In this document: one piece after another, positions 26,150 through 34,802 of the stretch | How the letters are laid out: each line of letters opens with the position of its first letter | Numbering within the stretch: the stretch's first letter is position 1 | Assembly: GCA_022826725.1 (NCBI GenBank) | Contig: JAJDUF010000015.1 | Location: 1-64,000, forward strand | Length of the DNA stretch: 64,000 bases | Direction: 5' to 3' | DNA from: Chloroflexota bacterium | GTDB taxonomy: Bacteria > Chloroflexota > UBA11872 > UBA12225 > JAJDUF01 | Position numbers and translations under genes: made by a program | Notes under the pieces: model-generated | Seen by the model: the letters and a program-made list of their open reading frames with translations, nothing else | The model's database searches: none | What the model was told of the DNA's origin: nothing

Positions 26150-26431
26150 ATGGCAACCGAGAGTAAGCAGGCACCCGGCACCCGGACGGTCAACGCCGCC
26201 GAGTTCAAGGCCAAGTGTCTGAAACTTATGGACGAGGTGGCGGAGAGTGGCGAGGAGCTTGTCATCACCAAGAACGGCCGCCCGGTCTCGCGGCTGGTGC
26301 CGTACCGGGTGCAACCGCGGAGCCTCTTTGGCATCGACCGGGGCAGAATCGAGATACTTGGGGACATCATCGAGCCTATTGACGTAGAGTGGGAAGCTGA
26401 GACGGATCCGGACAGGGTGCTCAATCCGTGA
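26150..26431 (+). CDS. Phd/YefM-family antitoxin
   Basis: This 93-residue protein has the Phd/YefM signature: VNAAEFKAKCLKLMDEV, then EELVITKNGRPVSRLVPY. Such antitoxins bind DNA with the N-terminal half and mask the toxin with the C-terminal half. GGAG precedes the ATG. The stop overlaps the toxin start by four bases (GTGA). It should repress its own promoter, possibly through GGTTAACC at 26126-26133. Confidence 0.9.
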   Translation: MATESKQAPGTRTVNAAEFKAKCLKLMDEVAESGEELVITKNGRPVSRLVPYRVQPRSLFGIDRGRIEILGDIIEPIDVEWEAETDPDRVLNP

Positions 26432-26829
26432 TCATCCTCGATACGCACGTCTTGCTGTGGATGAGGTTAGGGCAGGCGGAGTTGGGAACCGACACGAGGC
26501 TTGAGATAGAGCAAGCCTGGCGGGCGGGAGAGGTATGCGTTTCTGCCATCTCGTTCTGGGAAGTAGCGTTGCTCAAGGACAAGGGGCGAATCAGGTTCCC
26601 TGATGATGTCGGCATATGGCGTCGAGAACAACTGGGGCAAGGTGTAGTCGAAATCCCTGTTGAAGGCGAGATTGGAATACATGCCAACGAGCTTGCCGAC
26701 TTCCACGCCGACCCCGCTGACCGGCTGATCGTCGCTACCGCGCTGGTGGGTGGCCATCAACTGGTGACGGCCGACCGCCGCATTCTGGCGTGGCCCGGCC
26801 CCTTGCTCCGCCTCGACGCGACCCACTGA
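26428..26829 (+). CDS. PIN-domain toxin (VapC-like ribonuclease)
   Basis: This 133-residue PIN-domain protein starts MIILDTHVLLWMRLG. Its acidic residues sit in LDTH, FWEVALL, HADPADRLIVATA and TADRR, the four-acid pattern that coordinates Mg in RNase toxins. It is paired with a Phd-type antitoxin rather than the more usual VapB, a known combination. The GTG start lies within the antitoxin stop. Base composition near the gene is somewhat lower in GC than its neighbours, which fits a mobile module. Confidence 0.9.
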   Translation: MIILDTHVLLWMRLGQAELGTDTRLEIEQAWRAGEVCVSAISFWEVALLKDKGRIRFPDDVGIWRREQLGQGVVEIPVEGEIGIHANELADFHADPADRLIVATALVGGHQLVTADRRILAWPGPLLRLDATH

Positions 26830-26881
26830 GCGCGAGCGGGTGCGGCATATGGCTGCGGCGAGCAGGCGGATAGCCCCTCGC

Positions 26882-28369
26882 TCACTCTGGGATACGGTTG
26901 AACAGGTAGTCTTGGCCCCAGCCGGTGTCTTCCAGGGACAGGGTCTCGACTACGCCCTTGCTGTTTAGGGCAAAGGTCGCAAAGCTGCGGTCGAGGTGGC
27001 GTTGGCGCCAGGTGACTAGGAACGTATCGTAGTGCCAGTGGGTGAGATCGCCGCAGTGTGACTGTCCGTAGTGGAGGACGAGCGCTCCGTCCTCGTGGGT
27101 TACGGTCAGGCGCCCGCAGTAAGCGTCCTCGTAGACGCCAGCGTACTGCTCTAGGGGGAGGGACGGCGTCGTGTCCCGCGCTCGCTCCTTCTCGCGCGCC
27201 GCCCACTTCCGCTCCGCGCGCTCGTCGGCCGCTCTGGCTTCCTTTAGCCACTCTGCCAACGAGTCCCACGGTGAGACACCGAGGTAGGCATCCAGCACCT
27301 TGAACATCAGCGCCGGGGCGAGGTTTTCGAAGTTCCGGTTGGTCAGGACGGCTACGCCGAGCCGCTCCTCGGGCACCAGACCGAGCGCCGCTCGCATACC
27401 GTCAATGGCGCCGGTATGCGAGGCGATCTTGCGGCCGCGGTAGTCGTAGAGCATCCAGCCCAGCCCGTAGGCCACAAAGTGCGCGTGCCTACGGAGCTGC
27501 GGACCATACGCCTTGATCTCCGGCGCCTCCAGGCCCATGACCGTCTGCGGGGTGAATAGCTCGGTCATCGTGGCCGCGCTGAGGAGCAGGTGGCCCTCAT
27601 ACCGACCGTCGGCCAGCAGCATCCTGATCCACCGCGTTATCTCGACGACGTTGGCGTTGATCGCGCCCGCCGGGGCGATGCAGTCAATGTTGCGGTAGGG
27701 AACGGGCCGTATCTGCCCGTCAACCTCGGCATGTGGTGTCGCCACGTTCGCCGCGTCTGCCAGCGCCGTGACCGAGGTTGAGCTATCGGTCATGCCGAGG
27801 GGCGTGAAGATGCGCTCGCGGACAAACTCATCCCAGCTCCGGCCCGTTACCGCAGCCACGACCTGCCCGGCCGCGAGATACAGGATGTTCTGATAGCCAT
27901 AGTGGCTGCGGAAGCTCCAGCGGGGCGGCAGATGGCGCAACCGCCGCAAGATTTCTGCGCGATCAAAGCCGGAGCCGATCCAGATGAGATCGCCGCGTGT
28001 GAGACCGCTGCGGTGGGTGAGTAGGTCGCGCAGCGTGATCTCTCGTGTGACATAGGGGTCGTAGAGTTGGAAATCGGGCAGATGCGCGGTCACGGGATCA
28101 TCCCAGCCCACCTTTCCCTCGTCTACGAGCATTCCCAGCGCCGCCGCGGTAAACGCCTTGGTGACCGAGCCAATCGCGAACACGGTCCGCTCGTCCACGG
28201 GCATCGGTTGGCCAAGCTCGCGCACGCCGTAGCCCTTCGAGAGCACCACCGCGTCGTCCTTGACGATAGCGAGCGCCAGTCCCGGCATCTGCCAGTCTCG
28301 CAATGCCTGCTCGACGGCGGCATCCAGCCCTTGTAGCGGGTTCGGCTCTCCACATTCCCTGTTTGCCAC
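26882..28369 (-). CDS. Serine hydrolase, class C beta-lactamase-like, with C-terminal domain
   Basis: This is a 495-residue beta-lactamase-family hydrolase. The SxxK motif is GSVTKAF near residue 69, and YGYQNILYLAAG carries the Tyr-x-Asn-type element. After the catalytic domain (about 1-360) comes a Lys/Glu-rich helix and a C-terminal beta domain of about 100 residues (EQYAGVYEDAYCGRLTV), as in peptidase S12/DUF3471-type enzymes. I start at GTG 28369 (VANRECG) because GAGGAGGG lies nine bases upstream; the frame extends to 28387. There is no signal peptide. The likely role is D-amino peptide or ester hydrolysis. Confidence 0.85.
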   Translation of the reverse strand: MANRECGEPNPLQGLDAAVEQALRDWQMPGLALAIVKDDAVVLSKGYGVRELGQPMPVDERTVFAIGSVTKAFTAAALGMLVDEGKVGWDDPVTAHLPDFQLYDPYVTREITLRDLLTHRSGLTRGDLIWIGSGFDRAEILRRLRHLPPRWSFRSHYGYQNILYLAAGQVVAAVTGRSWDEFVRERIFTPLGMTDSSTSVTALADAANVATPHAEVDGQIRPVPYRNIDCIAPAGAINANVVEITRWIRMLLADGRYEGHLLLSAATMTELFTPQTVMGLEAPEIKAYGPQLRRHAHFVAYGLGWMLYDYRGRKIASHTGAIDGMRAALGLVPEERLGVAVLTNRNFENLAPALMFKVLDAYLGVSPWDSLAEWLKEARAADERAERKWAAREKERARDTTPSLPLEQYAGVYEDAYCGRLTVTHEDGALVLHYGQSHCGDLTHWHYDTFLVTWRQRHLDRSFATFALNSKGVVETLSLEDTGWGQDYLFNRIPE

Positions 28370-28581
28370 GAGCCAGTCCCTCCTCACCGCTATAATGGCG
28401 TTGACCTACTCTGCACTAGCGTAGTACATCATCCCGCTGCTGCCGATGCCCAACCCGTCAGCTATCGCCTCGCGACTACAGGCCGCTCGTTGAGGCCCCG
28501 GCGGCAACGCATATCAGCGCCTTCCCGCCCTGCCCGCAGGCAAGTGTCCACTGCGGGAGCACGACGAGCGTAGGAGGAACA
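28370..28581. other. Divergent intergenic region
   Basis: It lies between the serine hydrolase (minus) and the phosphohexomutase (plus). A perfect TATAAT occurs at 28393-28398 on the plus strand, but no matching -35 lies at normal spacing. AGGAGG at about 28571 serves the phosphohexomutase. Nothing else is recognised. Confidence 0.35.
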
Positions 28582-30030
28582 ATGAGCGTAAGCACTACCC
28601 ACCGGCCCACCATCAACCCGCTGATCTTCCGCGAGTACGACATTCGCGGCCTGGTGGACAATGACCTCTCGCCGCCCGTCCTGACCGCCTTGGGGGCGGG
28701 GTTCGGCCGCTTTCTTGCCGGCCTCGACCGGCCAGCGGGCCAAGCCGGCCCGTACACCGCCGTGGTCGGACACGATGCGCGCCTCACCTCCCCCGGCTAC
28801 GCGCGCGCGCTCTCCGCAGGGTTAGCGGCGCAGGGCGTGGCGGTGACCTGGATTGGCGAAGTGCCAACTCCGGTGCTGTATTTCGCCGTCAACACGCTGC
28901 ACACCGACGGCGGCGCAGCGGTGACGGCCAGCCACAACCCGCCGCAGTTCAACGGGCTGAAGGTGCGGAAGCGCGGCCCGGTCGCCGACGGCCCCGGCAT
29001 CCCGTTGGCGAGTAGCGAGCTACAGGACCTGCGCGTGTTAGCCGCTGAGAGCACGCAGATGGGGACGGGAGGCACACCGCCAGCCGAGAAGCTCGACATC
29101 CTCGACGACTACGTCTCCTACGTCACAACGCGCGTGCGCCAGGAGCGGCCGCTCAAGGTCGTCATTGATGCCGGCAACGGCGTCGCCGGGCCGACCTGCG
29201 TGCGGCTCTTGACGGCCCTGGGCAACGAGGTGGTCCCGCTGTATTGCGACCCCGACGGCTCGTTCCCAAACCATGTTCCCGATCCGCTCAAGCCGGAGAA
29301 CCTCGCCGAGTTGCAGCAGAAGGTGATCGAGGTGGGCGCGGACGTGGGCGTGGCCCTCGATGGCGACGGGGACCGGCTCGGAGTGGTGGACAACCAAGGC
29401 CGCATCCTCTGGCCCGACCAATATCTCATGATCCTCGCCCGCGGCGTCCTCGCCGACGGTCCGCAGCGGATCGTCTTCGACGTGAAGTGCTCGCTAGCGC
29501 TCATCGAGGAGATCGAGCGGCTCGGCGGTACGCCGGTCATGTGGCGCACGGGGTACCCCAACATCATGGCCAAACGGCGGGAGCAGGGCGCGGCGCTCGC
29601 CGGCGAGTACAGCGGGCATCTCTTCTTCAACGATCCAGTGATTGACTTCGACGACGGCTCTTTCGCCGCCAGTCAACTGCTCGCCACGCTCGCCGCCCAG
29701 CCAGAGCCGCTATCCGCTCTGGTGGACCGACTACCGCGCTACCACAGCACCGCCGAGGAGCGCTACTTCTGTGCCGACGACGCCAAGTTCGGGGTGATCG
29801 AGCGGCTGCGCGCGCACTACGAAGGGCGCTACCCGCTCGTGGCCCTCGACGGCATCCGCGTGACCTTTGACGGCGGCTGGGGGCTGGTGCGCGCCTCGAA
29901 CACCGAGCCGGCGCTGACCACCCGTTTCGAAGCACAGACGCCGGAGCGCGTGCAGCAGATTCGCGCGCACATGCTCCACGACCTCGCCCAACTCCCCGAC
30001 GTAGACCTCAGCCGCAGCGGCGGCCACTAG
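28582..30030 (+). CDS. Phosphomannomutase/phosphoglucomutase
   Basis: This 482-residue alpha-D-phosphohexomutase moves phosphate between C1 and C6 of mannose or glucose, feeding nucleotide-sugar synthesis. The phosphoserine loop is TASHNPPQFNG (Ser117), the metal loop is DGDGDRLG (from residue 260), the sugar-binding loop is GEYSGHLFF, and the phosphate-binding loop is RASNTEPALTTRFEA near the C-terminus. All four domains are present. It may supply mannose-1-phosphate for GDP-mannose, the substrate of Gmd encoded at 50039. AGGAGG precedes the ATG. Confidence 0.93.
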   Translation: MSVSTTHRPTINPLIFREYDIRGLVDNDLSPPVLTALGAGFGRFLAGLDRPAGQAGPYTAVVGHDARLTSPGYARALSAGLAAQGVAVTWIGEVPTPVLYFAVNTLHTDGGAAVTASHNPPQFNGLKVRKRGPVADGPGIPLASSELQDLRVLAAESTQMGTGGTPPAEKLDILDDYVSYVTTRVRQERPLKVVIDAGNGVAGPTCVRLLTALGNEVVPLYCDPDGSFPNHVPDPLKPENLAELQQKVIEVGADVGVALDGDGDRLGVVDNQGRILWPDQYLMILARGVLADGPQRIVFDVKCSLALIEEIERLGGTPVMWRTGYPNIMAKRREQGAALAGEYSGHLFFNDPVIDFDDGSFAASQLLATLAAQPEPLSALVDRLPRYHSTAEERYFCADDAKFGVIERLRAHYEGRYPLVALDGIRVTFDGGWGLVRASNTEPALTTRFEAQTPERVQQIRAHMLHDLAQLPDVDLSRSGGH

Positions 30031-30096
30031 GGCGTGTGCAGGGTGCCCCGGCCGCCTATGAGGCTGGGGATGTCGTGCTCGTCGGAGGGCTGCCGC

Positions 30097-31074
30097 TCAC
30101 CGCTCCGCTTGTGGTGAGTAGAGATCAAGGTACTTCTCACCGTCAAAGTGGATGAGGTGAGTCGGTGAGTCTGCCAACCACACATCCGTCTCCCAGGAAA
30201 TCTCGCCCAAATAGACGGACATCACTCTTCTATCCAGGAAAGCGGTTATAAATATCAGGCTCACGTTACTCTCGCGGAAGAGATGCTCAAGCTCTTCCTT
30301 GCGCTTCGGATTCACCGGCCCATGCGACGTCACTGCCTCAATCAGTACCAGCCAGTTCTTATTCACATGGTATATGACCACGTCCGGCATCTTACCGTGT
30401 GGGTCCACAGCTATGCCCAGCGCGGACAGAGCTTCCCGGTTGAAGAAGGCGAACTTTTCCTCAGTATCGCCGACATACAGCACTGTTCCTCCTGGAGTAA
30501 AGCGTGGAGCGAACTCCTCAATGATCTTCTTGACGAGGACGTTCTGACCGCCGGGCGACAGACTGATCGTGTCCCCGGGACCGATTGTCACCGGGATGCG
30601 CTGCATCCTTCTCTCCTGAGCGTACCGCTCGGTGAGAGTACGAACCGAGGCCAAGTACGCCCGGAGGTTGTCACCCCAGTCGGGTAGCTCAAAGGTACGC
30701 AATAGCTCAAGAGCACTGTGTTCGATCTGATAGACAAACCGCGGGCTGTTCACCGGACGATCCGGTCTATCCGGATTCGGAATCACCAGACCGGCAACGA
30801 TGAACTGGTGCATAGTGAACCGGCGGAATGTCTCGCGTGTGTTCGGCGCGTATCGTTTGCCGTAGTGTTCGGCAGCAAAATCCATGATGGGAGTGATACC
30901 CCGCAGCGGACTACCTGCTTGCGACCATGGTGTGTCGGGCTTGAGATCAAGCAAGGCCAGTAGTGTCAGAGCGGAGCGTTCATTCTGTTGCGCCCTAGGT
31001 AAGCCGAGCTGCTTGAGAGCCTCTACGGCCTCATGTATTCGGTTCGGGTTTTGACGCGAGATAGAATCCGTCAT
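30097..31074 (-). CDS. BsuBI/PstI-family type II restriction endonuclease
   Basis: This 325-residue protein matches the BsuBI/PstI endonuclease family, whose characterised members cut at CTGCAG. An N-terminal helical domain (about 1-150) contains HYGKRYAPNTRETFRRFTMHQ. The C-terminal nuclease domain contains PGGTVLYVGDTEEKFAFFN and LVLIEAVTSHGPVNPKRKEE, with the probable catalytic Asp/Glu residues in VGDTEEK, MPDVV and LIEA. The start overlaps the methyltransferase stop by four bases (ATGA), giving methylase-first expression. The local GC content is clearly lower than the flanks, suggesting horizontal transfer. Specificity for CTGCAG is inference from family. Confidence 0.88.
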   Translation of the reverse strand: MTDSISRQNPNRIHEAVEALKQLGLPRAQQNERSALTLLALLDLKPDTPWSQAGSPLRGITPIMDFAAEHYGKRYAPNTRETFRRFTMHQFIVAGLVIPNPDRPDRPVNSPRFVYQIEHSALELLRTFELPDWGDNLRAYLASVRTLTERYAQERRMQRIPVTIGPGDTISLSPGGQNVLVKKIIEEFAPRFTPGGTVLYVGDTEEKFAFFNREALSALGIAVDPHGKMPDVVIYHVNKNWLVLIEAVTSHGPVNPKRKEELEHLFRESNVSLIFITAFLDRRVMSVYLGEISWETDVWLADSPTHLIHFDGEKYLDLYSPQAER

Positions 31075-32612
31075 GTGACTTCTAGCACCTTTTCTACGAT
31101 TTGGTCCAGGCGGCGTTGACCAGGGAAATTTGCGGGCATTTCGCGGCCCAATATCATAAGCCGGTCCGGATGTGGATATTTGATGCTACGAAGATCGGTC
31201 GCGTTGACCTGCGTGTGCCCATTGAACTGACGAAAGTAATCGTCCACAAGGGTTGAGTTCAGGAAAGCAGCCAGTCCCCGGGCTAGTGGTAGCTCTAGGC
31301 CACGACCATTACGGTGAAAGTAGTTGAGATGATTCTCAAAACCCACTGCCGATGCAGAGACACGGCTTCCTTCATACACCGCCGCCACCACGCGCCGCCG
31401 CTCCTCCTTGGACGAGAAGCGTTTCACCAGAACGTAATTTTCGCTCGGAACAAGCAAACCGGCACTTTGCTCCGTAACCGTCACTGCATCCGGTTTCATC
31501 GCCGGCTCCTGTGGCCACGTTACGGCTCCGTTCCGAACGTGAGCCGGATGAATGAGGGGCACGGTCCGCTCCTCGAAATGCCGGCACAGGAACTGAGTAG
31601 CTCTAAATTGCACGACTCGCCCGGTAGACACGCTGATTCCCAGATCCCTTAAGGAGCAAGGCAGCCGGCGCATCCGTTCCGCAACCTGTCGGCTCCGATC
31701 ACCGGATACGATACGGATGAAAGACTCAGGATCATCGGGGGAGACAACATCCTCGTATCGGACTTGGCAAGACGAGAGTAAGGCATCATCAGGGCCGATA
31801 CTACGGGTGAGCAGAATAGAGTCAGGGATGTTTCCTGACCGTGGTTTCTTTTCAGCGTGGAGAATCACGTTTTCTTGCAGCACATCGTCGTCACGAAAGG
31901 CCAGTTTTCTCGAATCGAATAGATGCAGCCGGCGCAGAGACATTGCTTCAAGGAATGAATGCCTAAATGGTCTATAATACGGGCCATTGCAGAAACTCCT
32001 GGGTATGATGGCCACCAGTTCTCCCGATGGCTCCAGAAGCTGTTGCGTTGCAGCAACAAACCCGGAGTAGAGGTTGCTTGTCTCGACGCCGATCATCCGT
32101 AGGAGTTTTCTTTCATCCGAGCCGGCATTGATCTTCCGATAGGGTGGATTGAGGATCGCACAATCGAACCCCGGACGCTCAACCGACCGAAAGAGGCCGG
32201 GCCGCAGCAAATCAACAGCACTCCTGATGAAGTCCGCTGCGAGCACTTCCCCCTCAAAAGCTATCCCTACACGGGCACATTGCTCCCGACACAACCGGAA
32301 CACGGCGGGAAGATAGCCCGCCAACTGTTTGTCCACCTCGTAGGCCGTCACGGCAATCCGGCGCGGTCGGCGCGGCCGCTGACAGAACTCAACCACGCAC
32401 GCGGCGAGTAGAGAGCCGATACCGGCCCCCGCATCCAGAAGGGAGACTTCATCGCCGTCAGACGACAGCATCGAGGCCATGAGACGAGCGACTGGTGCCG
32501 GTGTCAGAAACTGGCCCATTTCCGCCTTCTGCGCTGCCGCGATCCTGCTGCTCGCATCCAGCCGCAGCCGGTCAACTTGGTCGAGTAGGCTGGGGTGTTC
32601 AACTGTGGTCAT
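31071..32612 (-). CDS. Adenine-specific DNA methyltransferase of the BsuBI/PstI type
   Basis: This is a 513-residue N6-adenine methyltransferase. AdoMet motif I is DAGAGIG (residues 60-66) and the catalytic motif is NPPY (155-158). The opening KAEMGQFLTPAPVARLMASM is typical of BsuBI/PstI and Eco57I-like enzymes. The C-terminal half should hold the target-recognition domain. It would protect the sites cut by the adjoining nuclease. I start at ATG 32612; in-frame starts at 32648, 32690 and a TTG at 32708 are possible, and none has a strong ribosome binding site. A -10-like TATACT lies upstream near 32757-32762. GC is lower than in the flanking genes. Confidence 0.88.
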   Translation of the reverse strand: MTTVEHPSLLDQVDRLRLDASSRIAAAQKAEMGQFLTPAPVARLMASMLSSDGDEVSLLDAGAGIGSLLAACVVEFCQRPRRPRRIAVTAYEVDKQLAGYLPAVFRLCREQCARVGIAFEGEVLAADFIRSAVDLLRPGLFRSVERPGFDCAILNPPYRKINAGSDERKLLRMIGVETSNLYSGFVAATQQLLEPSGELVAIIPRSFCNGPYYRPFRHSFLEAMSLRRLHLFDSRKLAFRDDDVLQENVILHAEKKPRSGNIPDSILLTRSIGPDDALLSSCQVRYEDVVSPDDPESFIRIVSGDRSRQVAERMRRLPCSLRDLGISVSTGRVVQFRATQFLCRHFEERTVPLIHPAHVRNGAVTWPQEPAMKPDAVTVTEQSAGLLVPSENYVLVKRFSSKEERRRVVAAVYEGSRVSASAVGFENHLNYFHRNGRGLELPLARGLAAFLNSTLVDDYFRQFNGHTQVNATDLRSIKYPHPDRLMILGREMPANFPGQRRLDQIVEKVLEVT

Positions 32613-32860
32613 CTGCGTCTTTTCCCAACGCTTGCCCAGGGAACCCATGTGCGTGTCAAGAGGTATCCCCTGAGGCGAACGATTGACCATCGCAGTGGGT
32701 TGCTGCAATCTTGACTAGCAAGGTATCCGGCACGAGATAGAACATATGTCTCTGCCAGTATAGCACGTAATCGGCAGTTGCGGCATGTGTAATACACCGG
32801 TGACGTCCCACGAGCGCCCGGCACCCAAGACCGGCGATGTGGCGGGAGCGGCTTGCGCCG

Positions 32861-33754
32861 TTAGGCGGTGTCGTCGAGGAGGTGGTCGCAGAGGGCGGTG
32901 AGTTGCTCGTCGGAGAAGTAGTGGAAGACCAGCCGGCCGCCCCGCCGCCCGCCCCGGCGCTGGACGATCTCGACGCGCGTGCCGAGGAGCTGTTCGAGCC
33001 GCCCTTCGAGGTCGGCCAGCTCCGGTGATTTCGCCGGGGCCGGGCGCGAGCGCACCCGGCGGCCCGCCGCGTCCCGCAAGCGCCGGACCAGCTCTTCGAC
33101 CTGGCGCACGCTCAACCCCTCGGCAATCACCCGCTCGGCTAGCTCGCGCTGGTCGGCCGGGCTTGGTGCCCCCAGCAGCGCCCGCGCGTGCCCTTCGGTC
33201 AGCTGGCCCTGCCGGAGGTATTTTTGGACCTCCTCGGAGAGGTTGAGCAGCCGCATCGTGTTCGACACCGACATGCGACTCCGCCCCGTCTGGCGGGCGA
33301 CCTCTTCCTGGGTCAGCCCAAAGTCGTGGACGAGCTGTCGGAAGGCCGCGGCGGCTTCGAGCGGGTTCAGGTCGGTGCGCTGGAGGTTCTCGACGAGGGC
33401 CAGGACCAGGTACTCGTCTCTTGTCACCTCCCGAACGACGGCCGGGACCTGCGCGAGGTTGGCGCGCCGGGCCGCCTGCCAGCGCCGCTCGCCGGCAATG
33501 AGCTGGTACCGTGATGAGCCGGGCACCCGGGCGACGAGCACGGGCTGCAGGACACCGTGCTCGGCGATGGAGTCTTGCAGTTCTTGCAGCTCCTCCTCGT
33601 CAAAGGTCCGGCGCGGCTGCTGGGGGTTGGGATCAATCGCGTCTACGTCCAGGAGCTGCACCGCTGCATCGTCGGCAGCCGTCTCCGTCTCCGGCGGTGC
33701 AGCCGGCAACAGCGCCTCCAAGCCACGTCCCAGCCCGCCCTTAGGTCGCGGCAT
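32861..33754 (-). CDS. parB: ParB/Spo0J chromosome partition protein
   Basis: This 297-residue centromere-binding CTPase contains, in order, the ParB N-domain (ELQDSIAEHGVLQPVLVAR and the GERRWQAAR CTP-binding motif, residues about 50-110), a helix-turn-helix region (LTQEEVARQTGRSRMSVSN, near 150), and a C-terminal dimerisation region. It normally loads at parS sites and spreads. It begins inside the last codons of parA (14-base overlap), the usual coupled arrangement. No canonical parS was found by eye in the window. Confidence 0.94.
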   Translation of the reverse strand: MPRPKGGLGRGLEALLPAAPPETETAADDAAVQLLDVDAIDPNPQQPRRTFDEEELQELQDSIAEHGVLQPVLVARVPGSSRYQLIAGERRWQAARRANLAQVPAVVREVTRDEYLVLALVENLQRTDLNPLEAAAAFRQLVHDFGLTQEEVARQTGRSRMSVSNTMRLLNLSEEVQKYLRQGQLTEGHARALLGAPSPADQRELAERVIAEGLSVRQVEELVRRLRDAAGRRVRSRPAPAKSPELADLEGRLEQLLGTRVEIVQRRGGRRGGRLVFHYFSDEQLTALCDHLLDDTA

Positions 33755-34559
33755 CTGTGAATGCCTCCTCTAGCTCGGCTCCGAGTGCTCGGTACGCCGC
33801 CGCGGCGCGTCCGGTCGGGTCATACGCCAGCACCGACTGTCCATAGCTGGGTGCCTCGCCCAGTCGCACCGTGCGCGGGATGACCGTTTGCAGCAACTCC
33901 CTGGGGAAATGACGCTGTACTTCGGCGCTGACCTGCCGGGAGAGGTTGGTCCGCAGATCGTACATCGTCAACACCAGATGGACGGCACGCAACTCCGGGT
34001 TCAGGCGCTCGTGGACGCTCTGCAGCGTCCGCAGCACCTCGGTCAGCCCTTCCAGCGCCAGGTATTCGCACTGTATCGGTACGAGCAGGGTATCGGCGGC
34101 GGCCAGCGCGTTGATCGTCAGCAAGCCGAGCGCCGGCGGACAGTCAATCAGCGCGTAGTCGTAGGCGGTGTGGACTGCGGCGAGGCGATCTGCCAGCCGC
34201 CGGTCCCGGTCGGTCAGTTCCACCAACTCGATGGTGGCGCCGGCCAGGTCCATGCTCGACGGTACGAGATCGAAGTGCGCCGCGCCGTCGGCACCGCTTC
34301 CCGCTGCATTGGCGCGGCCGCCGGCGACTCCCACGGGGACGGCGGCCTCACGCAGCGACGCCGTTCCCAGTAGCACATCATACGTGGTGGACAGTCCGTC
34401 GAGCGATAGCCCCAGGCTGGCCGTCGCGTTCGCTTGGGGGTCGAGGTCTATGAGCAGCACGCGACGCTGGCGCTCGGCCCATGCCGCGGCCAGGTTGACG
34501 GCGGTGGTCGTCTTGCCCACGCCGCCTTTCTGACTGGCGATGGCAATAATCCGTCCCAT
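33741..34559 (-). CDS. parA: ParA/Soj chromosome partition ATPase
   Basis: This 272-residue deviant Walker ATPase drives segregation of ParB-bound origin DNA. SQKGGVGKTTTAVNLAAA is the deviant Walker A motif, with the signature Lys at its start; LLIDLDPQANAT and LIDCPPALGLLTINAL are the Walker A' and B regions. A Gly/Ala-rich insertion lies near residues 80-95. It is the first gene of parAB. A second, shorter ParA lies at 52736, beside ftsZ. Confidence 0.95.
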   Translation of the reverse strand: MGRIIAIASQKGGVGKTTTAVNLAAAWAERQRRVLLIDLDPQANATASLGLSLDGLSTTYDVLLGTASLREAAVPVGVAGGRANAAGSGADGAAHFDLVPSSMDLAGATIELVELTDRDRRLADRLAAVHTAYDYALIDCPPALGLLTINALAAADTLLVPIQCEYLALEGLTEVLRTLQSVHERLNPELRAVHLVLTMYDLRTNLSRQVSAEVQRHFPRELLQTVIPRTVRLGEAPSYGQSVLAYDPTGRAAAAYRALGAELEEAFTDAAT

Positions 34560-34606
34560 GACCTGGCTCGCGCCATTCTACCAATCGCTTCACGGTGACT
34601 GGGCCT

Positions 34607-34654
34607 CACCCTCCGGCCCCTCTCCAGCGCCGAGCGATAGAGAGGGGGAGCGCA
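34607..34654 (+). repeat. Dispersed GC-rich inverted repeat, family B copy 2
   Basis: CTCACCCTCCGG leads into CCCCTCTC (34617-34624), which pairs with GAGAGGGG (34640-34647) around a longer loop than in other copies. It lies in the divergent gap between parA and the spermidine synthase-like gene, so it is not simply a 3' terminator. Confidence 0.65.
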
Positions 34655-34802
34655 GCCGCATCCTGCCCCACCGGCCGCGGGCCGGGCGCTGTGGTGCGAT
34701 ACACTTTCTCCGGTGCAGCTCTGCCGCTGGCGGTTGGTCCGTGGAGACTGCGGGCCGGGTGTGGCGGTCGAGGGTTGCCGGAAGGGGAGGGAGTAAGCCG
34801 CG

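Noticed and set aside
28393..28398. Perfect TATAAT upstream of the phosphohexomutase
   Set aside because: No -35 at 15-19 bases, and about 180 bases from the start codon. Not listed as a promoter.
32709..34802. parS site expected near parAB
   Set aside because: I searched by eye for TTTCACGTGAAA-like sequence here and at every CACGTG in the window. None fits the consensus, so no parS is reported.
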